A stretch of DNA of 64,000 nucleotides from a virus. The DNA is taken from the IMG/VR virus record IMGVR_UViG_3300049893_000773, positions 1 to 64,000 of that record; one strand, 5' to 3'. Each line of letters opens with the position of its first letter. The stretch's first letter is position 1. The notes under the pieces are model-generated. The model did no database searches. It was not told where the DNA came from and was given only the letters and a program-made list of their open reading frames with translations. Shown here piece by piece: positions 30,566-39,504 of this stretch. A program made the translations under genes and the position numbers.

Positions 30566-32479
30566 ATGAAAACTTTCTCTCTTTCGCAATTGGCAGAAGG
30601 CGTAAACCGCCGCTCGCTTGGTGCTGATGCGCCAAGGCTTCTGTCCAAGTGGTCTGCAACCGGACTTCTTGAGGGACTTGGTGGTATGCAGAAGGAGACG
30701 CTCTCGCGCCTTCTGGAGAACCAAGTGGCCCAGCTCATTCAGGAGTCCAACGCCATCTCGACGGGTGGTGCATCTCTGACCTCCTCGGGTCAGATTGCAG
30801 GCTTCTCGAACGTTGCCTTCCCTATCGTTCGTAGGGTCTTCGCTGGCCTCGTTGCCAACGAAGTGGTTTCGGTTCAGCCAATGAGCCTTCCTTCGGGACT
30901 GCTCTTCTACTTGGATTACACCTACGGCTCGAACGTTGGTGGTGATGCAGGTCTGAGCCTCTCGACCTCGGCAACGGCTGACACCTACAAGAGGGCAACC
31001 TCGGTGTACGGTCTTCCAACTGGAGCCTCGATCCGTTCGGGTGCAACTCCTGCTGGTGGCCAGTACGACCTCGTGGGTCACGGCTTCTCCAAGGTTCACA
31101 AGGGTGCTCTGAACATCACTGGCTCTACGGACTCGGTGGGTTACTGGCTCTCGGGCTCGACCTGGACAACGGGCACCTCGGCTGTCGTGGCAGCTTCGGC
31201 TGACTGGACCGGCTACAACGCCCGCTACGCTGGGTTCCGCCAGGACATCCAGAATGGTCTTGACAACGGCGACTTCGACTACTGCTTCATGTTCATCTCG
31301 GCCTCCGAGTTGGCAGGCAAGATTTCGGGTCTCGATCTGAACGCTCTTGACCAAATCTCGATCACTGGTTTCGGTTCGGCAGCAAACTCTGTGACCGCTT
31401 GGGGCGACAGCTTCCAGGGTGGTCTTGGAGTCCTGAACCTCCGCGCTCTGAACAAGCGTGGTGACTGGAACGCAGCCGCAGGTACCTTCACCCCAAACCC
31501 ACTCGGCGGAAGCCACGTGTTGTTTGTGCTGAAGATCGCCAACGCAGGCACGGCTCCACAGCCAACCGGCGTGGCTTCGACCTACATCTCTGGCTCGGCA
31601 GCAATTGCAGACGCTCTTTCGGTTGGTTCGGAGGGCACGACCCTTACGGTCCCATCGTTCGAAACGGACTTCGCAGTTGACTCCTCGCCAAGGATTCCAG
31701 AGGTTGACATCAAGATCGAGGGTGTCTCGGTCACTGCAACGACCCGCAAGCTCCGTGCTCGTTGGTCGCCAGAGATGGCACAGGACCTTACGGCCTTCTA
31801 CTCCATCGACGTGGAAGTGGAACTCACAAATATCCTGTCCGAGATGATCACGCTCGACATCGACCGCGAAATCTTGAACGATCTCCTCACACAGGCCACA
31901 GCAGCAAACCTGTTCTGGTCGCGTGCTCCAGGACGCATCGTCAACAAGACCACTGGTCAGGAAGCTCTCCACAACAACGTCTTGGCCCCAGGCCCACAGT
32001 TCTTCGGAAATGTGCGTGAGTGGTACGAGACGCTCATGGAGACGATCACGGATGCAGCCAACACGATTCACAGGAAGACCCTCCGTGGTTCGGGTAACTT
32101 CATCGTCACGTCGCCAGACGTGGCAACGATCTTCGAGCACCTTGTGGCCTACAAGCCAGCATACAAGGTTGACTCCGATGGTCAGGTGAAGGAGTCGATG
32201 ACGATTGGCGCAGAGGCAATCGGCACGCTCAACAACCGCTACGTGGTCTACAAGGACCCTTACTTCCCACAGAACAAGATTCTGATTGGTTTGAAGGGCA
32301 ACACCTTCCTGGAGTCGGGATACATCTACGCTCCATACGTTCCACTCATCTTGACTCCTGTGATCTACGCACAGGAGGACTTCACTCCTCGCAAGGGTGT
32401 GATGACCCGCTACGGTAAGAAGATGGTCCGTGCTGACTTCTACGCCACTGTGACCGTGCTCGACATGGCCCTCATCTGA
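30566..32479 (+). CDS. Major capsid protein (T4 gp23-like)
   Basis: 637 residues. A 60-residue N-terminal delta region beginning MKTFSLSQLAEGVNRR ends at LIQE-S, a probable prohead-protease site. Then comes FPIVRRVFAGLVANEVVSVQPM, the HK97-like N-arm/E-loop start. The long helix RARWSPEMAQDLTAFYSIDVEVEL leads into VNILSE/LDIDREIL-type segments, and the P/A domain holds FFGNVREWYETLMETITDAAN and TSPDVATIFEHL. It ends in TVTVLDMALI. It is longer than T4 gp23 (521 residues) because of inserted beta-rich segments near 180-340. Ser TCG and Pro CCA codons are prominent, as in the sheath genes, which suits high expression. Confidence 0.95.
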   Translation: MKTFSLSQLAEGVNRRSLGADAPRLLSKWSATGLLEGLGGMQKETLSRLLENQVAQLIQESNAISTGGASLTSSGQIAGFSNVAFPIVRRVFAGLVANEVVSVQPMSLPSGLLFYLDYTYGSNVGGDAGLSLSTSATADTYKRATSVYGLPTGASIRSGATPAGGQYDLVGHGFSKVHKGALNITGSTDSVGYWLSGSTWTTGTSAVVAASADWTGYNARYAGFRQDIQNGLDNGDFDYCFMFISASELAGKISGLDLNALDQISITGFGSAANSVTAWGDSFQGGLGVLNLRALNKRGDWNAAAGTFTPNPLGGSHVLFVLKIANAGTAPQPTGVASTYISGSAAIADALSVGSEGTTLTVPSFETDFAVDSSPRIPEVDIKIEGVSVTATTRKLRARWSPEMAQDLTAFYSIDVEVELTNILSEMITLDIDREILNDLLTQATAANLFWSRAPGRIVNKTTGQEALHNNVLAPGPQFFGNVREWYETLMETITDAANTIHRKTLRGSGNFIVTSPDVATIFEHLVAYKPAYKVDSDGQVKESMTIGAEAIGTLNNRYVVYKDPYFPQNKILIGLKGNTFLESGYIYAPYVPLILTPVIYAQEDFTPRKGVMTRYGKKMVRADFYATVTVLDMALI

Positions 32480-32518
32480 TCCTTCGGGATCTTAGCTCCC
32501 GGTAGAGGGAGCGTCAAG

Positions 32519-32555
32519 GCCCTCGGTGCTTTTCGCATCGGGGGCTTTGTTCATT
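32519..32555 (+). terminator. Rho-independent terminator after the capsid gene
   Basis: An 11-bp stem (32519-32529 with 32535-32545), a TTTTC loop and then TTTGTTCATTT. Two further small hairpins (32478-32491 and 32495-32512) precede it. It would limit transcription from the capsid gene into the paralogue genes downstream. Confidence 0.8.
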
Positions 32556-32591
32556 TGGGGATTATGGATTTAACCTCTTCCAGAGGTAAAC

Positions 32592-33392
32592 ATGGAAAAG
32601 AGAGTTAAAGGCCCAGACGGAAGAGAATATTGCACCACTGCTTGTTGTGGAGGCCCACCAGCCAAGCAGCCCGACCCAGAGGGGACAACGCTCACCGTCC
32701 CCTCTGAATCGCTCGAAGATAAGCTTCCGCCTTTGTTGGATATTCAGCTCTTGAAAGCAAAGATGTTGACCCCTGGCATCTTTGGGAGAAAAGATGCGTC
32801 CACAGTAGCGCCTATGCAGCGTTCGTTTTTCTGGTCAAGGAGACCGGGGAACTACGTGGATAGACTTACGGGACAGTCTGCCATGAAGAAGGTGGTCCAA
32901 CGGGTAACCGTTTCCGAGATGGAAGTCCCAGGGTCTAATCCAAAGACCTTCGTCTTGGTCCAGCGAGAGGAGGAACGAGAGGTTCCAATCGACTCCTTTG
33001 AGGGAACAGTCAAGGATTGGTATGAGAAGCTGGGGGAGGAAGTCCTTCAGTGTGCCAACGAAATTTTCCGCAAGTGCTTGGTGCCTGCCAATCTTGTTGA
33101 GATGTCCCCGGATCTCGTGAATCTATTCGAGGCCATTGGATTCGATCCCGGCAAATGGAGGCAGGTCGGTGCAAATGAGTTGCTTGCAACCAATAAGCTT
33201 TTTGGCAGGTATGCCGTTGTACGGTGTAACAACCTACCGGCAAACGAGTTGCACGTCAAGCTGATCTCGGAGATTTTCTACACTTTCGGCAATTTGACCG
33301 GCCCTGTCCCGGAAATCGACATGGAATTGCTCACCAAACCCGCGACGTTGGCTGATTACAAGGTCACTGTGTTGGACATGCCTCTCCTGTAG
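32592..33392 (+). CDS. Truncated capsid-protein paralogue 1
   Basis: 266 residues. From residue 79 it follows the C-terminal third of the major capsid protein: FFWSRRPGNYVDRLTGQS for LFWSRAPGRIVNKTTGQE, VKDWYEKLGEEVLQCANEIFRK for VREWYETLMETITDAANTIHRK, MSPDLVNLFEAI for TSPDVATIFEHL, and the ending VTVLDMPLL for VTVLDMALI. It even keeps EGTTLTVPS from further upstream in the capsid protein. The N arm, E loop and long spine helix are missing. It could be a minor capsid or vertex component, an assembly regulator, or a decoration derived from the capsid fold. Confidence 0.85.
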   Translation: MEKRVKGPDGREYCTTACCGGPPAKQPDPEGTTLTVPSESLEDKLPPLLDIQLLKAKMLTPGIFGRKDASTVAPMQRSFFWSRRPGNYVDRLTGQSAMKKVVQRVTVSEMEVPGSNPKTFVLVQREEEREVPIDSFEGTVKDWYEKLGEEVLQCANEIFRKCLVPANLVEMSPDLVNLFEAIGFDPGKWRQVGANELLATNKLFGRYAVVRCNNLPANELHVKLISEIFYTFGNLTGPVPEIDMELLTKPATLADYKVTVLDMPLL

Positions 33393-33424
33393 AGTCATTC
33401 TTTCCTCAACAGAGGAAAGAATCA

Positions 33425-34078
33425 ATGACAATGACAGAGACGGTGAATACCCCATACAGGACAGCTTCCGCGCTGCCCAACAACCAACAAACGGAGACCA
33501 ATAAGCGGTTTTGGTCCCGTACCCCCGGCAGGTTCGTCAACAAGTGGACCGGGCAGGATAGCATGGCAAACGCTGGACTGAGCAACGGTCCAATGTACGT
33601 TGGAAATGTCCGTGAGTGGTACGAGACGTTTGTGGAAACGATTCACGATGCTGCTGCGGTTATCAAGAAGCGTTCTGGCCAGGACCCCAACATCCTTGAG
33701 GTCTCCCCCGACATCTTGACCATTCTTGAGTGCACCGTGTCGTATAGATCAGTCTATTACGCAAATGAGGACCAGCCAAGGGTCACCATGAAGGGTGCAA
33801 TTGGAGGGCTTGTTGGGCAAGTGGCTGGCAGGTACCATGTGCACGTCAACCCCGACTTCCCTGCGGATACAGCGAAGCTCGTGCTCGTGACCGACCAGAG
33901 AGTTTTGACGGAGACCGTGAAGGCACAGCCGCTTCAGGCCATGATTGATGGGAAGCCGGTGCCAAGCTACGTGGAAGATGAGTGGACCACAACTCAGGTT
34001 CGCAAGACTGAACCGCTTCCTTCCATCACCCGCCTTGATGGTATGACGATCAAGGTTCTCGACATGAATATTCTGTGA
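33425..34078 (+). CDS. Truncated capsid-protein paralogue 2
   Basis: 217 residues. From residue 28 it again copies the capsid C-terminal domain: RFWSRTPGRFVNKWTGQ, VGNVREWYETFVETIHDAA (closer to the capsid protein than paralogue 1), EVSPDILTILECTVSY, GRYHVHVNPDFP, and an end MTIKVLDMNIL. An extra loop of about 35 residues precedes the last strand. With the capsid gene and paralogue 1 it makes a tandem of three related genes. Role as for paralogue 1. Confidence 0.85.
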   Translation: MTMTETVNTPYRTASALPNNQQTETNKRFWSRTPGRFVNKWTGQDSMANAGLSNGPMYVGNVREWYETFVETIHDAAAVIKKRSGQDPNILEVSPDILTILECTVSYRSVYYANEDQPRVTMKGAIGGLVGQVAGRYHVHVNPDFPADTAKLVLVTDQRVLTETVKAQPLQAMIDGKPVPSYVEDEWTTTQVRKTEPLPSITRLDGMTIKVLDMNIL

Positions 34079-34104
34079 AACGGAGTTAAGTCGTAAATCG
34101 CTCG

Positions 34105-34110
34105 TATTTA
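34105..34110 (+). promoter_or_regulatory. Putative late promoter TATTTA, leaderless spacing
   Basis: CGTATTTACGGCT ends at the ATG of the GNAT gene (5 nt between element and ATG), with no Shine-Dalgarno. Confidence 0.45.
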
Positions 34111-34115
34111 CGGCT

Positions 34116-35183
34116 ATGGACCTTCGTTTCCGAGAAGAATGCTACGGCCACAGTGGTGGTCAAACCGATTGCTCTCTATACGCCCTTCTAGGCGACGAAG
34201 TGATCGGGAAGGTAGATATCGCCTACCACCGAAATGGTGGCCGTAGAGAGGCGTATATCAAGATGATCGAAGTGCAGCCTAATTTCCAGGGGAAAGGGGT
34301 TGGCAAGGCTTTGATCTATAAGTTGGCCAGTCAAATCCCTTACGAGGCGATTGATTGGGGGATGACCACGCCTGAAGGTGGGGCATTGAAGCAGGCAATG
34401 GACCGGGAGTTTGGAACATCCTACGTTCCACCTGAGCCCGAGCCAGACATGGATGACCCCAAGTACGCTGACGACCTCAGTGGCGAAAGGTATTTTGCCG
34501 ACCTAAAGGTTTGGCGGCAAAAGCAAGGGTACGTGGATGAGGCTAATTACCACGGAAAGGGAATGGAAAGAATGAAAGTCAAGGACCTCAAGAAGCTGGT
34601 TGCCGAGAGTGTAGCCGCTGCTGTGAAAGAAGCCGGATATGACCAGTACGGGGAGGGTGTGTCGCAACCTACGGAGCCAAGCTGGTTCGACACGCTGATG
34701 GCCCCTGATGAGCCTGCACCTGAACTCAAGGGCACGCCAGAAGCCAGGAAGCTGGTTGATGCGGCCAAATTGATGTTGAAGAAGGCTGGTCCAAAGATTG
34801 ACAAGGAAGTCATGAGCCAAGTCTCTGCTGAGTTGGAGCACAACTTCAACCTCCCAGACGGGGTAAGCTGGGAAGTGGTCCATGCTGCCTTTGAGGAGCT
34901 CAAGAGTGACATGCTTTCCGAGGCTCCACCAGAGGGATGGCACGGGACTGTGCGGGCCATGAAGACCCATGGACACACTGGCAAGGGTGGGGAGATCGAC
35001 AACCCATACGCCTTGGCACACTACATGGCAAACAAGGGGGATGAGCCTCACTACAAGGAGCAGCCAACCTCCAAGAAGGGTACTCCTGTGAAGAAGAAGG
35101 AGTACATGAAGACGGAAGCCTTCGTTGATTTGGTCCGTCAGATGATCCGCGAGGAGATCCTGAATCTCCGCAAGGGGAAGTGA
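34116..35183 (+). CDS. GNAT acetyltransferase domain joined to a tagged internal-type protein
   Basis: 355 residues. Residues 1-105 are a GNAT fold with IKMIEVQPNFQGKGVGKALI, the acetyl-CoA Q-x-x-G-x-G loop. From residue 153 (ATG 34572, GGAAAG just upstream) a typical tag MKVKDLKKLVAESVAAAV starts a second module of about 200 residues, and the C terminus has another such helix (VDLVRQMIREEILNL). The gene could give a full-length protein and, from the internal start, a separate tagged protein. Acetylation target unknown. It ends just before another tagged gene. Confidence 0.75.
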   Translation: MDLRFREECYGHSGGQTDCSLYALLGDEVIGKVDIAYHRNGGRREAYIKMIEVQPNFQGKGVGKALIYKLASQIPYEAIDWGMTTPEGGALKQAMDREFGTSYVPPEPEPDMDDPKYADDLSGERYFADLKVWRQKQGYVDEANYHGKGMERMKVKDLKKLVAESVAAAVKEAGYDQYGEGVSQPTEPSWFDTLMAPDEPAPELKGTPEARKLVDAAKLMLKKAGPKIDKEVMSQVSAELEHNFNLPDGVSWEVVHAAFEELKSDMLSEAPPEGWHGTVRAMKTHGHTGKGGEIDNPYALAHYMANKGDEPHYKEQPTSKKGTPVKKKEYMKTEAFVDLVRQMIREEILNLRKGK

Positions 35184-35185
35184 CC

Positions 35186-35560
35186 ATGGCAAAGCAGATC
35201 ATGAGCATTGAAGCGTTCGAGCAGTTGGTGCGGGAGTACATTCAGGAAGCTGTACGAGAGGAGATGCTCAAGGATCTTGCCAGGGTGCAGGAAGGTACTG
35301 CTGGAACACTCTCCACGACCTCTTCTACCTCGACCACTGGGACTTCTGGGACAACTGCGACGACTGGTACCAAGTCGAGCATTGGTTCCAATCCTGGCAA
35401 TGCCGACCCGGCAAACAACGTAATGGTCCCAGGGACAAACATGAACATCAATCAAGGTCTTCAGGCTGCTGCGAAGGAAACCAACTTCAAGAAGAAGGCC
35501 GAACTTGTAAACAAGATGTCCACCCAAATTCAGGGAATGAAGGGCCTCGTTATCAAATAA
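35186..35560 (+). CDS. Tagged protein with Thr/Ser-rich linker
   Basis: 124 residues from ATG 35186, preceded by AAGGGGAAG. The N terminus AFEQLVREYIQEAVREEM is a tag-type helix with V-R-E and I-Q-E sites. A 30-residue linker of Thr, Ser and Gly and a Lys-rich helical end follow. Its tag is nearly the same as the C-terminal helix of the gene before it (LVRQMIREEI), pointing to local duplication. Probably a virion-internal protein. Confidence 0.65.
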   Translation: MAKQIMSIEAFEQLVREYIQEAVREEMLKDLARVQEGTAGTLSTTSSTSTTGTSGTTATTGTKSSIGSNPGNADPANNVMVPGTNMNINQGLQAAAKETNFKKKAELVNKMSTQIQGMKGLVIK

Positions 35561-35578
35561 TGTGACGTTTGCCAGCCC

Positions 35579-35584
35579 TACTTA
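35579..35584 (+). promoter_or_regulatory. Putative late promoter TACTTA
   Basis: CCTACTTAAC 13 nt before the ATG of the neck gene at 35598. Confidence 0.4.
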
Positions 35585-35597
35585 ACGGGTAGATCCC

Positions 35598-36857
35598 ATG
35601 GCAACGTTCGCAACCACTCCAAGACCAACTCCGTTTGGGTTCTACGATTCAGATGCGGCATTCCAGCGGGATGCCGATTCCATGGTGACGTACGTCAAGC
35701 GTAAGGTGGGAGAAGACATTCTCTCCACTGAATTGACGAAGAAGGAAATCTGGAACTGCTTCGAAGAAGCCACTTCCAGGTTCAACGCTTGGGTGATTGA
35801 GTATCAGACCAAGAGTAACCTTGCAAGTCTTCTCGGAACTCCTACTGGGTCCTGGGACTCCAATACCAACCAGAACACGATCAACCTGACGAACGTCTAC
35901 GTTGCTCCGAACCTTGAGTTCCTTGATAGGTTGGCCGAGCCCTATGCCAATATCATTGGATTCGGTGCCACACAGAACTCCTTTTCTGGGTCCATTGACA
36001 TGGTGGTTGGTAAGCAGGACTATGACCTCTACACCGACCTCAAGGATGAAGCTGGCAATACCCTTTACAGCATGCTCTCTGGCTCTGGCGGGAAGATGCG
36101 TGTTTTCGAGGTGTTCCACTTTGCTCCGATTCAGTACCTCTTCAACTCCTCCTTCGGCACGAACTTTGGAAACGTGGCAGGTGTTGGAATTCCACTTGGA
36201 GCATTCAACACGGACACGAGGTTCCACATTCTCCCCCTGTACGAGGACGTGCTTCGTTCTGGACAGTTGAAGCTGGCCAGCAAGGTAAGAAGGTCCCACT
36301 ACACCTACAAGATTTCTGGGCGCAATATCCGCTTTTTCCCGGTCCCAAGCTCTGTGATTCCTGGGATCAACAACAAGGTTTGGATTCGCGTCGGATTCCA
36401 AGCTCAGGTGAACGGTGCCTTCATCGACCTTGGCACCAGCGGGTCTATTAGCGGCTCCCAGGGGCTTGCTGGAGCTTCCGGGTTCTCTGGCATGGCTGCT
36501 GGTGCATCCAACCCTGCCAACATCCCATTCGGGCTTGTGAACTACGCCACGCTCAACCACTGGGCGAAGAACTGGATTGCCAGGATGACCTTTGCTCTCT
36601 CTCTGGAGATCATGGGTCGTATTCGTCGTAAGGTGAACCGCATCCCAATCCCAAATGCCGAGGTGGAACTGGACGGTGGGGCTATCGTCACGGAAGCCAG
36701 GGAAGATCAGGCAAAGCTGATTGAGGAACTCAAGGCTCAGCTTGAATCCCTGTCATACGACAAGCTTCAGGAGATGGAAGCAACCAAGGCAGAGAACCTG
36801 ATGAAGCAGCTCTCTTTCCTTCCAATGCCTCCAACGCATGCGATCAAGATGTTCTAG
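35598..36857 (+). CDS. Probable neck/head-tail connector protein (T4 gp13-like position)
   Basis: 419 residues. The N-terminal helix part DADSMVTYVKRKVGEDILSTELTKKEIWNCFEEATSRFNAWV suits a connector. A central beta domain (GSIDMVVGKQDYDLYTDL, FFPVPSSVIPGINNKVWIRVGF) follows, then a Gly/Ser-rich loop and a C-terminal helix VELDGGAIVTEAREDQAKLIEEL. It precedes the gp14-like gene, as gene 13 precedes 14 in T4. The assignment rests on order and general pattern; direct similarity to T4 gp13 is weak by eye. Confidence 0.6.
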   Translation: MATFATTPRPTPFGFYDSDAAFQRDADSMVTYVKRKVGEDILSTELTKKEIWNCFEEATSRFNAWVIEYQTKSNLASLLGTPTGSWDSNTNQNTINLTNVYVAPNLEFLDRLAEPYANIIGFGATQNSFSGSIDMVVGKQDYDLYTDLKDEAGNTLYSMLSGSGGKMRVFEVFHFAPIQYLFNSSFGTNFGNVAGVGIPLGAFNTDTRFHILPLYEDVLRSGQLKLASKVRRSHYTYKISGRNIRFFPVPSSVIPGINNKVWIRVGFQAQVNGAFIDLGTSGSISGSQGLAGASGFSGMAAGASNPANIPFGLVNYATLNHWAKNWIARMTFALSLEIMGRIRRKVNRIPIPNAEVELDGGAIVTEAREDQAKLIEELKAQLESLSYDKLQEMEATKAENLMKQLSFLPMPPTHAIKMF

Positions 36858-36930
36858 GGGCTGCAAAACATCCCCTCTGAACTGTTTGGAATCAAGGTGA
36901 AGCGAATGATCAGAAATTTCGGAGGCTTGA

Positions 36931-37593
36931 ATGGCACGGCTGTTTATCACACAACGAGAGATCGACTATTTTAACGATATTGCCAAGGAAGTCATCAAGG
37001 ACATCATTGGGCAGGCGATCATCTATTGGCCGGTGTCTACCCTGAAGACCAAGGTTCACCCCGTCTACAATGAGGCTGTGAAGAAAAACTTCGAGAACCC
37101 GATCAAGGTTGATGCCTTGGTTGGTCAGCCTCAATGGGAGACGAAGATGACGCAATTTGGACCTGAGCAGCAAAACACCTTGGAGGTCTTCCTCCAGGCA
37201 AGGGATTTGGCTCAGAAGGGTCTAGAGATTGCGGAGGGTGACTTTTTCACCTATGGTGACAACGCCTACGAAATCGTATCCAGCGTCAACATGAATAACT
37301 ACTTTGGTCAGGTGGAGCACGATGTGGCTTTCAAGGTGATTGGAAAGCTGGCACGTCCTGGGGAGTTCAACCCGCAGAAGTTCTTCAAGCCTGACGCTGA
37401 GACGATCATTCCTACTCCAACCCCTTTCGAGCAACAGAGGGGTATTTCTGAAAACACGGAAGGGCCAACAGGAGATATTCGTGACGTTAAGGAACGTCTT
37501 GGCGACGACCTTCCAGCACCCGCACTTGGAGAAGGGCCAAGGCGAGTGGATGTTGATTCGACCCTGAGAGCAAATAAGCTGTACGATGAATGA
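36931..37593 (+). CDS. Neck protein (T4 gp14-like)
   Basis: 220 residues. The start FITQREIDYFNDIAKEVIKDIIGQAIIYW and later VHPVYNEAVKKNFENPIKVDALV, GDFFTYGDNAYEIVS and NNYFGQVEHDVAF follow the gp14 pattern known from T4-like phages. It closes the filled head and joins it to the tail. GGAGG precedes the ATG. It overlaps the kinase-like gene by eight bases. Confidence 0.8.
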   Translation: MARLFITQREIDYFNDIAKEVIKDIIGQAIIYWPVSTLKTKVHPVYNEAVKKNFENPIKVDALVGQPQWETKMTQFGPEQQNTLEVFLQARDLAQKGLEIAEGDFFTYGDNAYEIVSSVNMNNYFGQVEHDVAFKVIGKLARPGEFNPQKFFKPDAETIIPTPTPFEQQRGISENTEGPTGDIRDVKERLGDDLPAPALGEGPRRVDVDSTLRANKLYDE

Positions 37594-38284
37594 ACTAAAA
37601 GCCGCCTTTCAGTTTTGGCTCCTTGAGAGTAATGACCTTGAGGAAGCCAAGTTCAATCCCGACGTTTTGGACAAAATGGACGGGCCTGAGTCCATGCTTT
37701 CAGCCGCTCGGGACAGACTTCCAGCACTTGGAGAGGGTTCATCTCGTGCTGCCTTTTTGCTGGACAGCAAGAGGGTGCTCAAGGTTGCCATCAACAACAA
37801 GGGGTTGGCCCAGAACAAGGCCGAGTATGAGCTTTCACAGCATCCTGGGGTGGCTCCTTTGGTGACAAGGATCTTCCGGGTTGGCAAGGACTACTCGTGG
37901 CTCGTTTCCGAACTTGTTCGTCCGCTCAGGACCAACAAGGAGTTTGAGCAGCTTACTCAAGTGCCTTGGAGCTTCTTCATCTCCTTCCTGAGTTTTTACG
38001 AGGGCAATGGAGACATTGGAAAATCCTTCAATCTCGCCGTGAAGTCTCAAATTGATCAGGACAGGCGCAAGAAGAGCCCCTTCCCAGGCATCTCTGTGAG
38101 AGGGATCGAGCACCTTCCATTCATTGGGCGGTTCATGACCGCTCTTGGGAACCGCCCCGATTTGATTCCAGCAGACCTGATGAAGCTGGATCACTGGGGG
38201 AAGACACCGGATCAGCGTGTGGTCCTGTTGGATTCTGGCTATACCGAAGAAGTGTGGTCCTCGCACTATTCGGATGAGTCATAA
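37586..38284 (+). CDS. Kinase-fold-like protein A with tag-type N terminus
   Basis: 232 residues. After a short helix LKAAFQFWLLES it shows LGEGSSRAAFLLDSKRVLKVAINNKGLAQNKAEYE (Gly-rich loop, VLKVA lysine, helix-C Glu), YSWLVSELVRP (hinge), and LMKLDHWGKTPDQRVVLLDSGYTEEV, with DSG where kinases have DFG. A paralogue lies at 50044. The catalytic HxD is not obvious, so it may be an atypical kinase or pseudokinase. The stop overlaps the TAATTA element of the next gene. Confidence 0.6.
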   Translation: MNELKAAFQFWLLESNDLEEAKFNPDVLDKMDGPESMLSAARDRLPALGEGSSRAAFLLDSKRVLKVAINNKGLAQNKAEYELSQHPGVAPLVTRIFRVGKDYSWLVSELVRPLRTNKEFEQLTQVPWSFFISFLSFYEGNGDIGKSFNLAVKSQIDQDRRKKSPFPGISVRGIEHLPFIGRFMTALGNRPDLIPADLMKLDHWGKTPDQRVVLLDSGYTEEVWSSHYSDES

Positions 38285-38287
38285 TTA
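38282..38287 (+). promoter_or_regulatory. Putative late promoter TAATTA, leaderless spacing
   Basis: CATAATTACCAAT, with 5 nt between the element and the ATG at 38293. No Shine-Dalgarno is present. Confidence 0.5.
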
Positions 38288-38292
38288 CCAAT

Positions 38293-39504
38293 ATGGCCGG
38301 GAAAAACTCCACACGCTGGAATATCGAGCGAGATCCAAGGAATCCAGTAGATCACCTTCCCACTGGATATGAGGGATCAAGCCCAACAGACTACACCATC
38401 CCGTCCTGTGACATTGAGGATGTGGATGTGGCTGTCCATACCCTTTTTGACCAAGAAATTGGATTCAAGGCTCAGGGTATCAGCGACGGAGAGGAAACTG
38501 TTGATCAGCTTTCGAAGCCAATTGTGATCCTGGCCGCAGGTGAAAGGTTTGCTCTTGTCAAGAAGTTGCGTCCACCAAGAGACAAGCAAAAGCAACTCCT
38601 TCTCCCAGCAATTGCCATTCGCCGCAAGTCAATCACCCAAACAGCCGACGACTTGGTTTCCAGGGGAATGAACCAGTTCACCGGAGACTTGGTGATCAAG
38701 CGCAGGCTTGCTTCTGAGGACAGGGACTACCAGAACCTTATCAACAAACTTGCACTGCAAGACTTGAACCCAAACGGAGTAACTTCCACCAGGGATCAGG
38801 GAGCAAACAGGGCTACTGTTGATGATGAGATTCGAGATGGAGCCTTCTTGGACCCAAAGCTGGGGGACAACGTGTGGGAGGTCATCACCATCCCACAACC
38901 ACAGTTCTACACGGCCACCTACGAGGTGACATTCTGGTCTACCCATTCGGTTCACATGAACTACATGGTGACAACCCTTTTGGCCGCTCAACTCCCCCAG
39001 GGTAAGAACTTTCGACTGAACACCCCAAAGGGATATTGGTTTCTGGCCGAGATATCCGACGAATTGAGTTCAGCCGACAATTTTGAGGAGTACAGCGAGG
39101 ACAAACGTGTGATCCGGTACACCTTCCAGTTGACGGTGAAAGCATTCCTTTTGGCCCCCAACGGCCCTGGAATGCCTGTTCCCGTTCGAAGGCACATCTC
39201 TGCCGTGGAAATCTCCTTTGAGACAGTCCTGGCCACAGGAAGCGTCCAGGCTCCTAACGGACCAAATCTCCCAAGTGAGCAGTACGCCTTGGCTGACATT
39301 GGAGAAAGAGTGGAAACGGCACAGACCCCCACCTCCGATCAAAGATTGGTGGTCGAGAAAACGGTGGTCAACCCATTTACCGGAAAAACCTCTGTTAAGA
39401 GGGCTGTGATCATGGGGCAAAACCAAAAGCAGGGTGAAACAGTGTACAGCGCAACTGGCTTTGAGAGCTTGGACGAGTTCATTGAAGCATTGCGCGGCAA
39501 ATGA
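38293..39504 (+). CDS. Probable tail completion/sheath-terminator protein (T4 gp15-like position)
   Basis: 403 residues. The middle PQPQFYTATYEVTFWSTHSVHMNYMVTTLLA and YSEDKRVIRYTFQLTVKAFLL form an alpha/beta core of the tail-terminator type. The N terminus describes paired beta strands (DVDVAVHTLFDQEIGF). The C-terminal 90 residues are an added, charged extension. It lies between the neck gene and the sheath, the place of T4 gene 15. The call depends on place and fold impression. Confidence 0.55.
   Translation: MAGKNSTRWNIERDPRNPVDHLPTGYEGSSPTDYTIPSCDIEDVDVAVHTLFDQEIGFKAQGISDGEETVDQLSKPIVILAAGERFALVKKLRPPRDKQKQLLLPAIAIRRKSITQTADDLVSRGMNQFTGDLVIKRRLASEDRDYQNLINKLALQDLNPNGVTSTRDQGANRATVDDEIRDGAFLDPKLGDNVWEVITIPQPQFYTATYEVTFWSTHSVHMNYMVTTLLAAQLPQGKNFRLNTPKGYWFLAEISDELSSADNFEEYSEDKRVIRYTFQLTVKAFLLAPNGPGMPVPVRRHISAVEISFETVLATGSVQAPNGPNLPSEQYALADIGERVETAQTPTSDQRLVVEKTVVNPFTGKTSVKRAVIMGQNQKQGETVYSATGFESLDEFIEALRGK

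Noticed and set aside
30533-32140. Long minus-strand open frame opposite the capsid gene
   Set aside because: Shadow of the major capsid protein; composition is atypical and no start signal is present.
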